This document shows positions 8,721 through 15,860 of a DNA stretch of 64,000 bases, piece by piece. The translations under genes and the position numbers were made by a program. The number at the start of each line of letters is the position of its first letter. Positions within the stretch are counted from its first letter, which is position 1. This DNA comes from Massilia pinisoli (GTDB lineage: Bacteria > Pseudomonadota > Gammaproteobacteria > Burkholderiales > Burkholderiaceae_D), in the NCBI RefSeq assembly GCF_024753285.1, contig NZ_JANUGW010000001.1:62001-126000 (forward strand), read 5' to 3'. A model generated the notes under the pieces. That model had not been told where the DNA came from and searched no databases. It saw nothing but the letters and a program-made list of their open reading frames with translations.

Positions 8721-10448
8721 TCAGCGTGTCAGCGACTGCAGCGCGGCCGCCACGTACACGAGCGGCGCGTTCCAGTTGATGGCGACTTCGTTGCTGGCGT
8801 AGCTGCACGCATCGTCCAGGTACGACAGCGCAGGCGCGCTCGCCGCGTACGACACGTGGCAATCCTTGCGATCCTGCTGGCCCGGGTTCGGTCCGCCCAC
8901 GAGCCAGCCGGGAACGGGTGCCGCGATGCCGTCCGCCACGGACGGCCGGTGGTGCGGATGCATGGGCGACCGGGCACCGAAGCCCGTCACATAACTCATC
9001 CCGAGCGGATTGCGGCCCAGCGTGTAGTCGAGGGCCGATTGCGCCGCCTCCAGGTACTCGGCCTTGTTCGTGATGCGGTAGGCCTGTACGAGCATCATGG
9101 CCTGGTTCAGGGCGACGGCATTACTGCCCCAGACGAAGTCGGACGTAACCAGCGCCAGGCGGACGGGCGACGCCTGGCGGCGCGCCAGCAACGTGTCGGC
9201 CGCGGCGAGGATCTGGCGGCGCGCGCCGTCGGCGTCACTTGGATGCGGCAGGCGCGCGCGCTGCTGCGCGAGCGAGATCCAGCCGAGCGGACGCACCTCG
9301 TTCCAGCCGGGCGCCGTCTGCACGGCCGGCGCGGCGGCCAAGGCGCGGGTCCGGTATTCGTCCTTGCCCGTCGCAATGTACAGTTCCGACGCCGCCCACG
9401 AGAACTCGTCGTCGAGATGCTCGTCGTCGTACTTGCCCGTGGCGACGTCCGGCGGCTGGCGGTAGGTCGTGGCCGGGTGACGTTGCGCCCAGCGCCATGC
9501 CGCCTCCGCCGCCGCCAGATAACGCTGCGAGCGGCCAGGCGCTTGCGCGTCGAACGGCGCCAGCACGCGGCTGGCCGTGGCCATCACCGCGGCGAAATCG
9601 AGGGCCGCGGCCGTCGTCTTTTGCACGACGTAGCGCGGCGCGTTCGCCTGGTCCGGCATCACCATGCCGTCGAACTGCTTGTTCGTCAGCTTGTGGTACA
9701 CGCCGCCGTCGTCCGGGTCCTGCATCGTGGCCATCCAGTCGAGGTTCCACAATGCCTCGTTGAGGATGTCCGGGACGCCGTTGCCGGATTCCGGCAGGTG
9801 CAGCGCGAGCTTGTCGAACCAGGCGGGGAAGTGTTCGTACGCGGCCAGCAAGGTGTACGTGCTGATGCCGGAGTTGACGATGTATTTGTTGTAGTCGCCC
9901 GCGTCGTACCAGCCTTTCGGACTCGCGATCACGGTGCCTGCCGGCCGTTTGGCCGAGGCGGCCGATTCGTGCACGAGCACCTTGTCGTCCGGATGGCCCG
10001 CCGCGCGCGCGTACGGGCCCGCGACGCGCGCGTCGAGCGCGACGCCCGCGCGCTGCAGCGTGTACGCGTGCAGCGCGCCCGCGTCGAGCGCGCGGTACGC
10101 GTCGCCGGCGATCGCGAACGGCGGCGATTCCGGTTGGTCCGCGACGCGGATCCGGTACGTGCCGGCCTTGCGCAGGCGCGAGAAATCGGCAAGGCGTATC
10201 GTTTCGCCGGACGCATCCCACGTTGCGGCGGGGCCCAGTCTGCCCGCGAATACGGTCTTGCCGCTCGCCGCGTCCGTGACCTGGAACCGGTCGCCCGCGC
10301 CGGCCGGCACGACGGCCAGCTTTTGCGCGGACGGGAGGAAGCCGAGCTGGTTGACTTCGATGCCGGCGGCGTGGGCGGCGCCCGTGGCGAACAGCGCCGC
10401 GCAGGCGCACAGGATGGGGAAGCGCGCGGCTTCCGTCGGTTGGTGCAT
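8721..10448 (-). CDS. GH9 endoglucanase with N-terminal Ig-like domain, secreted
   Basis: The 575-residue protein has a signal peptide (cleavage near AAHA-A), a CelD_N-type Ig-like domain (residues ~29-113, IEVNQLGFLPSAQKLAVV) and a GH9 (alpha/alpha)6 barrel. Key motifs are GWYDAGDYNKY (Asp182 and Asp185, the base), the substrate-binding region GARSPMHPHHRPS, and SNEVAINWNAP near the C-terminus (Glu554, the acid). GH9 enzymes with this domain order hydrolyse beta-1,4-glucans, some including xyloglucan. It converges on the CE2 gene with only 22 bases between stops. It has its own upstream region (10449-10682) shared with the divergent deacetylase gene. Confidence 0.92.
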   Translation of the reverse strand: MHQPTEAARFPILCACAALFATGAAHAAGIEVNQLGFLPSAQKLAVVPAGAGDRFQVTDAASGKTVFAGRLGPAATWDASGETIRLADFSRLRKAGTYRIRVADQPESPPFAIAGDAYRALDAGALHAYTLQRAGVALDARVAGPYARAAGHPDDKVLVHESAASAKRPAGTVIASPKGWYDAGDYNKYIVNSGISTYTLLAAYEHFPAWFDKLALHLPESGNGVPDILNEALWNLDWMATMQDPDDGGVYHKLTNKQFDGMVMPDQANAPRYVVQKTTAAALDFAAVMATASRVLAPFDAQAPGRSQRYLAAAEAAWRWAQRHPATTYRQPPDVATGKYDDEHLDDEFSWAASELYIATGKDEYRTRALAAAPAVQTAPGWNEVRPLGWISLAQQRARLPHPSDADGARRQILAAADTLLARRQASPVRLALVTSDFVWGSNAVALNQAMMLVQAYRITNKAEYLEAAQSALDYTLGRNPLGMSYVTGFGARSPMHPHHRPSVADGIAAPVPGWLVGGPNPGQQDRKDCHVSYAASAPALSYLDDACSYASNEVAINWNAPLVYVAAALQSLTR

Positions 10449-10502
10449 TGGGGTCTCCGGGATGATTGTCGTTTCGCGGCGCGCGGAACCGGCCCGGCGA
10501 AC

Positions 10503-10516
10503 TGAAAACGGTTTGA
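10503..10516. promoter_or_regulatory. Possible LacI-family operator upstream of GH9 gene
   Basis: TGAAAACGGTTTGA lies 55 bases upstream of the GH9 start. It has a central CG flanked by A and T runs, the general pattern of LacI/GalR-family operators, but the dyad is imperfect and no LacI-type gene is visible in the window. Weak candidate. Confidence 0.2.
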
Positions 10517-10682
10517 TCGTACCTTGCCGCCAAACCCCGCGTCAATCATTCCCATTTCAAACGGCGCCCGTCAATACTGGGCCCGTTCGTCGCCGGACGC
10601 CGCCGCGATGTCGATTGCCGTGCCGCGCGATCCGGGTAATAATGCAGTGATCGAACTAATCCACGCCACCGAGAGGATGCCC

Positions 10683-11603
10683 TTGAAATCACGTATTCTG
10701 CTTTGCGCGCTGCTGCTGGCCGGCGGTGTCGCCGCGGCCGCACCGGCCGACCGTTTCGACGTGGCCGTCACGGCCGACGACCTGCCGGCCCACGGCAGCC
10801 TGCCGCCGGGCATGACGCGGGTCGGCATCGCGCAATCGTACGTCGACACATTGAAGGCGCATCGTGTGCCGGAAGCGTGGGGCTTCGTCAACGCCGTGAG
10901 CCTCGGCACGGAGCCGGCCGGCGCGCAGGCGCTCGAGGTGTGGCGCCGCGCCGGCTACCCGCTCGGCAACCACGCGTACAGCCACATGGGGTTGTCGCGC
11001 GGGGCGCCGTCGCTGGCGGCGTGGGAGGCGGACGTCACCGCCAACGAGCCGACTTTGGAAAAATACATGGCCGGCCACGACTGGCACGTGCTGCGCTTCC
11101 CGTTCCTCGACGCGGCCGGCAGCGGCGAGCGCCACGACGGCGCGATCGCGTGGCTGAAGGCGCACGGCTACCGCATCGCCGACGTCACGCTCGGCTTCGA
11201 CGACTGGGCGTACACGGACACGTACGCGCGCTGCGTGGCGAAGGGCGACGAGGCCGCGATCGCCGGCATGAAGACGAGTTATTACCGCCGCATCGACCAG
11301 CAGATCGCGCGCACGAAGGCGATGTCGCAGCGCGTGTACGGGCGCATGATCCCGCAGGTGCTGCTCACGCATATGGGGGGCTGGAGCGCCGTCACCTTGC
11401 CGGAAGTGATGAAGCGACTGGACGCGGCCGGCGCGCGCTACGTCACCCTTGACAAGGTGCAGGCCGACGCCGCCTACCGCGCACCGAGCCCGCGCGCGGG
11501 CGAGGGCGCGCTGATCGAGCGCCACGCGCAGGACGCGGGCATCGACCTGGCCGGGCTGCCCGCCGTGGAGCCGGTCGGTGGCCTGGACAAGCTGTGCCGC
11601 TGA
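10683..11603 (+). CDS. Polysaccharide deacetylase (NodB-type), exported
   Basis: About 306 residues with a signal peptide (MKSRILLCALLLAGGVAAA). GAGAGG at 10671-10676 directly abuts an ATG at 10677, too close to serve it, but lies six bases from a TTG at 10683, so TTG is preferred. The NodB domain shows VAVTADDLPAHG (metal-binding Asp pair) and the His pair NHAYSHMGL, plus FPFLDAAGSG and LGFDDW. These are metal-dependent de-N- or de-O-acetylases acting in the periplasm or outside the cell. The substrate cannot be told from sequence; acetylated hemicellulose or chitooligosaccharide are possible given the neighbours. Confidence 0.82.
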   Translation: MKSRILLCALLLAGGVAAAAPADRFDVAVTADDLPAHGSLPPGMTRVGIAQSYVDTLKAHRVPEAWGFVNAVSLGTEPAGAQALEVWRRAGYPLGNHAYSHMGLSRGAPSLAAWEADVTANEPTLEKYMAGHDWHVLRFPFLDAAGSGERHDGAIAWLKAHGYRIADVTLGFDDWAYTDTYARCVAKGDEAAIAGMKTSYYRRIDQQIARTKAMSQRVYGRMIPQVLLTHMGGWSAVTLPEVMKRLDAAGARYVTLDKVQADAAYRAPSPRAGEGALIERHAQDAGIDLAGLPAVEPVGGLDKLCR

Positions 11604-11621
11604 TCGCGGCCCGCGGCGGAA

Positions 11622-12116
11622 CTAGGACAGGGGCAGCACCATCGCCTGTTCGAACGTCGCCCGGCCCGCCATCGGTACGGGCGCACCGACGTCGGTGAAA
11701 CCCATGCGCCGGTAAAGCCGCGGGGCCGCGCCATCGCCGGCCGTCACGTCGAGACGGAGTTCGGATGCCTTGCGCGCACGGGCCCAGTTGATGGCGGCGT
11801 CGAGCAGCGCGGCGCCGACGCCGCCTCCGCGCGCCTCGGGCGCCACCCACACCTGGTACACGCTCGCGTGCTCGCCTTCCATCTTGACCCAGGCGAGGCC
11901 CACGGGCGTGCCGTCCACTTCGGCCGCGAACGGCCAGCCCTGTTTGTGGGCGCCGAGCGCGGGCGCGGCCAGACGCGCGGCCCAGATGTCGTCCGTGCGT
12001 TGCACTTCCTCGGCATGGGTGCTGCCGAATGCCTGAGGCGAATCGGCCAGCGCGCGCAGGCGCAGGTCGCGGTAGATGGGCCAGTCGTCGGGGTGCAGGG
12101 TGCGGATGGCGGGCAT
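11622..12116 (-). CDS. GNAT family N-acetyltransferase
   Basis: The 164-residue protein starts at MPAIRTLHPDDWPIYRDLRL. The frame stays open upstream, but the family fold begins here. Motif A for acetyl-CoA binding is VAPEARGGGVGAALLDAA, followed by a LYRRMGF motif B helix typical of Gcn5-related acetyltransferases of small molecules or protein N-termini. The substrate is unknown. It converges on the deacetylase gene with 18 bases between stops. Confidence 0.85.
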   Translation of the reverse strand: MPAIRTLHPDDWPIYRDLRLRALADSPQAFGSTHAEEVQRTDDIWAARLAAPALGAHKQGWPFAAEVDGTPVGLAWVKMEGEHASVYQVWVAPEARGGGVGAALLDAAINWARARKASELRLDVTAGDGAAPRLYRRMGFTDVGAPVPMAGRATFEQAMVLPLS

Positions 12117-12182
12117 GTAGGGGTCCGTTGATGAGGAAGTCTGATCATAATGGAAATTGGCGCGGCCGGCTGGGAGCGGCAT

Positions 12183-12211
12183 TTGCATGGGGGCGCCGGA
12201 TCGGTTAGCAT
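12183..12211 (+). promoter_or_regulatory. Promoter next to start codon (possible leaderless mRNA)
   Basis: TTGCAT (12183-12188), a 17-base spacer, then TAGCAT (12206-12211). The -10 ends seven bases before the ATG of the DUF5710 gene and there is no Shine-Dalgarno. The 11-mer GGTTAGCATCC here recurs at the same place upstream of the gene at 62766. Transcription would begin at or very near the A of ATG. Confidence 0.45.
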
Positions 12212-12218
12212 CCGCGGC

Positions 12219-12542
12219 ATGACTTTCCTGAACGTTCCCTACGCAGAAAAAGACGAAGCCCGCGCCCTCGGCGCACGCTGGAATCCCGGCCGCAAGCGCT
12301 GGTACGTGCCGGACGGCGTCGCCCTCGAACGCTTCCAGAAATGGCTGAAGGAAGGCAGCTCGGGCGGCCGCGTGAATTCGGCCGCGGCCAAGCCCGTCGT
12401 GGGTGCGAACTACGTCGAACTCCCGCACGCCTGTAACCCGTTCGAGCCGTGCGCCGAATGCGCGCAGGCGCTCGCGGGCACGCCGTGGCAGCAGGCGCGC
12501 GCAGCATTGGCCGCCACGGTGGCGGCGCTCGGCAAGCGCTAG
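12219..12542 (+). CDS. DUF5710 domain-containing protein
   Basis: The 107-residue protein has an N-terminal motif LNVPYAEKDEARALGARWN followed by KRWYVPDG, the signature of DUF5710, a short domain often found on plasmid or phage primase-like and DNA-associated proteins. Here it is a free-standing small protein whose C-terminal half contains HACNPFEPCAECA, with three Cys that could bind metal. No ribosome binding site is visible. The stop codon overlaps the stop of the convergent M20 gene in a shared CTAG. Function unknown. Confidence 0.72.
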   Translation: MTFLNVPYAEKDEARALGARWNPGRKRWYVPDGVALERFQKWLKEGSSGGRVNSAAAKPVVGANYVELPHACNPFEPCAECAQALAGTPWQQARAALAATVAALGKR

Positions 12543-13843
12543 GGCCTCCCGAGCACGCCCAGCACGGCCAGGCTCATGGCTTCGGCGGCCGTCTTGATCG
12601 ACGGCGCCGGCACGGGCGCATAAAACGGCGAGTGGTTGAACGCGAGCGGCTTGCCGCCCGGGCGCTGCGCCGCCGCGACGGCGTCCGCCGGGTACACGCC
12701 CGTAAAGAAGAACATCGAGGGAATGCCCTCGTTCGCGTACACGGAAAAATCCTCGCTGGCCGTCATCGCGGGCATCCGCACGGCGTTTTGCGGGCCGAAC
12801 GCGTCGCGGAACACGGCTTCCGTGCGGCGCACGAGCGCGTCGTCGTTGACGATGGCGGCGCCGCCCGGAATCAGGCGCACGTCGGGCGCCGGCGCGCCGG
12901 CCATCGCGGCGGACGCATTGGCCACGCGGCGCACGCCGTCCAGCAGCTTGGCCCGCACGTCCGGGCTGTACGAGCGGATCGTGCCGCGCACCTGCACCGT
13001 GTCGGGGATGATGTTGCCGACCGTGCCGCCCTGGATCGCGCCGATCGTCACGACGCCGAACTCCTTCGGATCCTTTTCGCGGCTGACGACGGTCTGCACG
13101 TCGACGATGAAGCGGGCCGCGATGGCGATGGGGTCGATGGCCTTGTCAGGCGCCGAGCCGTGGCCGCCACGGCCATTGAACTTGATCTCGAGCGCATCCG
13201 AGTTCGACGACACGGGGCCGCTCTCGAATCCGACGGTGCCGTACGCGAGCGGCCAGGAATGCAGGGCGAACGCGTAGTCGGGTTTCGGGAAGCGCTTGAA
13301 CAGGCCGTCTTCCACCATGGCGCGCGCGCCGGACACGGTTTCCTCGGCCGGCTGCGCGATGAACATCAGCGTGCCGTGCCACTCTCCCTTCAGTTCGACC
13401 AGCGTGCGCGCGGCGCCCAGCCACGCGGCCATGTGGACGTCGTGGCCGCAGCTGTGCGCCGTGAACGTGGCGCCGTCGCGCGTGCGCTCGCGGCTCGCGT
13501 ACGGCAGGCCCGTCTTTTCCTCCATCGGCAGGCCGTCCAACTCAGTGCGCACGAGGATCGTGGGACCGGGGCCGTTGCGCAGCAGGGCGACCAGGCCCGT
13601 GCGCCCGACTTTCTCCGTCACGTCGAACCCCAGCTTGCGCATCGCCTGAGCGAGCTTGTCCGCCGTGCGCACTTCCTGGAACGCGATCTCCGGATGCGCA
13701 TGCAAGTCCTGGTAGGCGCCTTCCAGCCACGGATACATGCCGTCGACGCGGCCCGCGACCTGCGTCTTCAGGGGCGCGGCGGTTTGCGCGCTGGCGCCGC
13801 CGGCCAATGCCAGCAGCAGGAGGGAAACGGTGGAAGCTTTCAA
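12539..13843 (-). CDS. M20 family amidohydrolase/metallopeptidase, exported
   Basis: The 434-residue protein has a signal peptide (MKASTVSLLLLALAGGASAQ). The M20D (HipO/AbgB/IAA-amino-acid hydrolase type) catalytic domain has metal ligands in HSCGHDVHMAAW (Cys132, His134, His137) and AQPAEE (Glu167 general base, Glu168 ligand). The dimerisation domain starts with NGRGGHGSAPDKAIDPI. These enzymes cleave N-acyl or N-aminoacyl amide bonds. The exported form suggests use of conjugated amino acids or N-acyl compounds in the periplasm; the exact substrate is not predictable. Confidence 0.88.
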   Translation of the reverse strand: MKASTVSLLLLALAGGASAQTAAPLKTQVAGRVDGMYPWLEGAYQDLHAHPEIAFQEVRTADKLAQAMRKLGFDVTEKVGRTGLVALLRNGPGPTILVRTELDGLPMEEKTGLPYASRERTRDGATFTAHSCGHDVHMAAWLGAARTLVELKGEWHGTLMFIAQPAEETVSGARAMVEDGLFKRFPKPDYAFALHSWPLAYGTVGFESGPVSSNSDALEIKFNGRGGHGSAPDKAIDPIAIAARFIVDVQTVVSREKDPKEFGVVTIGAIQGGTVGNIIPDTVQVRGTIRSYSPDVRAKLLDGVRRVANASAAMAGAPAPDVRLIPGGAAIVNDDALVRRTEAVFRDAFGPQNAVRMPAMTASEDFSVYANEGIPSMFFFTGVYPADAVAAAQRPGGKPLAFNHSPFYAPVPAPSIKTAAEAMSLAVLGVLGRP

Positions 13844-13891
13844 GCGGGCCTCATCGAACGGTAACGAAAAGGCAAGGCTAGCATGGTCCCG

Positions 13892-15595
13892 TCAGGCCGT
13901 GCAAACGCGATTGCGCCCGGCGTGCTTGGCAGTGTACAGCGCGCGGTCGGCCGCTTGCAGCAAGGTGGCCGCATCGTCGCCGTTGGCCGGCCACACGGCG
14001 ATACCGAACGACGCCGTCACGTCCGGCAGCAGCGTGTCGCCATGGTGCAGTTCGAGCGCCGCGATGGTCGCGCGGATGGTTTCCGCGCTGCGCACGGCTG
14101 CGGCGGCGTCGCACTCGGGCAGCACGAGCACGAGCTCTTCCCCGCCGTAGCGGCAGGCGACGTCGCTGCGCCGCACGCCCTCGCGCAGGACCTGGCCGAC
14201 GGCGCGCAGGACGATGTCGCCCGCCTCGTGGCCGTACGTGTCGTTCATGCGCTTGAAGTGATCGAGGTCGATCATCACGAGGGCCAGCGCCGCGCGCTTG
14301 CGTTCGGCGCGGAACAGTTCGCGGCGCAGGGTCTCGTCGAAGTAGCGCCGGTTGTACAGGCCCGTGAGTTCGTCGACCGTGGACTGGCGCCGCAGGACTT
14401 CGCGCAAATTGATGTTGCTGGTGCCGAGCGCCAGCTGTTCGCTGATGGCGTTGGCGGCTGCCTGGTCCGACGCCGAGTCCGGGCCCGCCGGCACGCTCGC
14501 GACGAGCAGTCCCAGCACCTCGCCTTGCGAAATCATCGGGACGCACAGGTCCGCGTGACCTGGCGCGCCGTCGCCGCAATGCGGGCAGCGCAGGCCGGCG
14601 CCCGGCTCGGCGACGTGCATGCGACCGAAGCGCAGGCTCCAGCACTGGGCAGGGCTGACGAGGTCCGGGTGGTGGACGGCGCCGCCCCATGTCGCGACGC
14701 GCTGCAGGAAGTCGCGCGAATGTCGGTACAGGTACACCGCGCCCGCGCTGCCGGGCAGCAGCTGGGGCAGGAAGCCCGGGAGCACGTCGCGCAGCTCGTC
14801 CGCGCGCGTCAGGCTGTCCATCGCCTGCAGCATTTCCGCGGTGACGGCGAGGCGCTGGCTGCGCGCCTGGCTGGCGCGCGCCTGTTCGGCATGGTCCTCG
14901 GCCTGGCGCCGCGCCAGGTCGGCGGCCTGTGCGCGCCCGCGCAGGCTGCGCCTGACCACATACAGCGCCACGCCGATCATGAGGGCGCTCGCGGCGCTGG
15001 CGAGGATGCCGAGCAAGGTGTTGTAGCCGAGCGTGGTGGCAAGGCGGTCGCGCAGCGTGTGGCGGTCGCGCTCCAGCGCGTCGACACGGTCGCCGATCAG
15101 GGCGCGCAGGCGGTCCATGTACGTCTTGCCCGTACGGTCCCCGACGGCGGCCGCCGCGGCCGGGAGCCCGTCGGTGCGGCGCAGGGCGATCGTTCGGGCC
15201 AGTTCGTCGAGCTTGAGGTGGACGTAGCGGTCGATCTCGGCCTGCGTCGCGCGTTCATCCGGTCCGTCCGCCAGCGGCGCGAGCCTGCGCAGCGCGTCCG
15301 GCATCTCCGCCGTGGCCGAGTCGTAGGGCGCGAGGAATGACGCGTCTCCCGTGATGACGTAGCCGCGCTGGCCCGTCTCCGCATCTTTCAGCAAGTCGAG
15401 CAGGTGATCGTAGGCGTGCGCCTTGTCGGAGACGTTCTTCAGCGCCACCATGGTGCTGTCGGCCTCGCGGCTGCTGACGAAGGGCAGGGCGGCCAGGCAG
15501 GCGACGATCAGCAGGATGACGGCCGCGAGCCAGTACAGGCCGGGGTCGCGCGTGCCCGTGCGGCTGTCGGTCGGCTGCGTGTCGTTCACCTGCAA
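13892..15595 (-). CDS. Diguanylate cyclase: CHASE3, GAF and GGDEF domains
   Basis: About 567 residues. One transmembrane helix (LYWLAAVILLIVACLAALPF) precedes a CHASE3 sensor (DAETGQRGYVITGD motif), a second helix (TLLGILASAASALMIGVALYVV), a coiled linker, a GAF domain and a C-terminal GGDEF domain. The active site is GGEEL (484-488), with an intact inhibitory site RRSD (475-478) five residues upstream, so c-di-GMP synthesis with product feedback is expected. AGGAG is spaced seven bases from a TTG at 15595. The longer ATG start at 15676 adds 27 polar residues and has no ribosome binding site. It diverges from a second GGDEF gene. Confidence 0.88.
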   Translation of the reverse strand: MQVNDTQPTDSRTGTRDPGLYWLAAVILLIVACLAALPFVSSREADSTMVALKNVSDKAHAYDHLLDLLKDAETGQRGYVITGDASFLAPYDSATAEMPDALRRLAPLADGPDERATQAEIDRYVHLKLDELARTIALRRTDGLPAAAAAVGDRTGKTYMDRLRALIGDRVDALERDRHTLRDRLATTLGYNTLLGILASAASALMIGVALYVVRRSLRGRAQAADLARRQAEDHAEQARASQARSQRLAVTAEMLQAMDSLTRADELRDVLPGFLPQLLPGSAGAVYLYRHSRDFLQRVATWGGAVHHPDLVSPAQCWSLRFGRMHVAEPGAGLRCPHCGDGAPGHADLCVPMISQGEVLGLLVASVPAGPDSASDQAAANAISEQLALGTSNINLREVLRRQSTVDELTGLYNRRYFDETLRRELFRAERKRAALALVMIDLDHFKRMNDTYGHEAGDIVLRAVGQVLREGVRRSDVACRYGGEELVLVLPECDAAAAVRSAETIRATIAALELHHGDTLLPDVTASFGIAVWPANGDDAATLLQAADRALYTAKHAGRNRVCTA

Positions 15596-15800
15596 AATCG
15601 TTCTCCTCGTTGGGTCAGGCGGCTGGTTGCGCGCCGCCGCGTCGTTATTTTGTCTCACCGACATCGATACATCCAAACGCCAAATAACGAAAATGACGAC
15701 GTGGCGGTGGAATCATGCCGATCGCCCTCCCGCCTGGCGATGATCTGCCGGATTTGCCGGAGATTGCGAAAAAAGCGTTGCCGTCGATAAATCGCGGCGA
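15596..15800 (-). promoter_or_regulatory. Structured leader upstream of CHASE3-GGDEF gene
   Basis: Read on the minus strand, the region contains several stem-loops. One is GCCGCGAT-TT-ATCG(A)CGGC (15780-15799), followed after five bases by a run of six T (15770-15775). Another is a CCGG/CCGG loop (15748-15760). A third is ATCGCC-N9-GGCGAT (15721-15741), extended outside by ATCAT/ATGAT arms (15712-15744). If the gene starts at TTG 15595, this would be a long 5' leader with an early terminator-like element. I do not recognise a known riboswitch class. On the + strand the same region leads to the second cyclase. Confidence 0.3.
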
Positions 15801-15860
15801 GTCGGCGGTGCTATAGTAGCTCGCCCATATGCATATGTACGACGATCCTCGATCCACCGC

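Noticed and set aside
15826..15837. Palindrome CATATGCATATG upstream of the TPR-GGDEF gene
   Set aside because: Exact but short and of simple composition; nothing else supports a binding site, so it is not listed as a feature.
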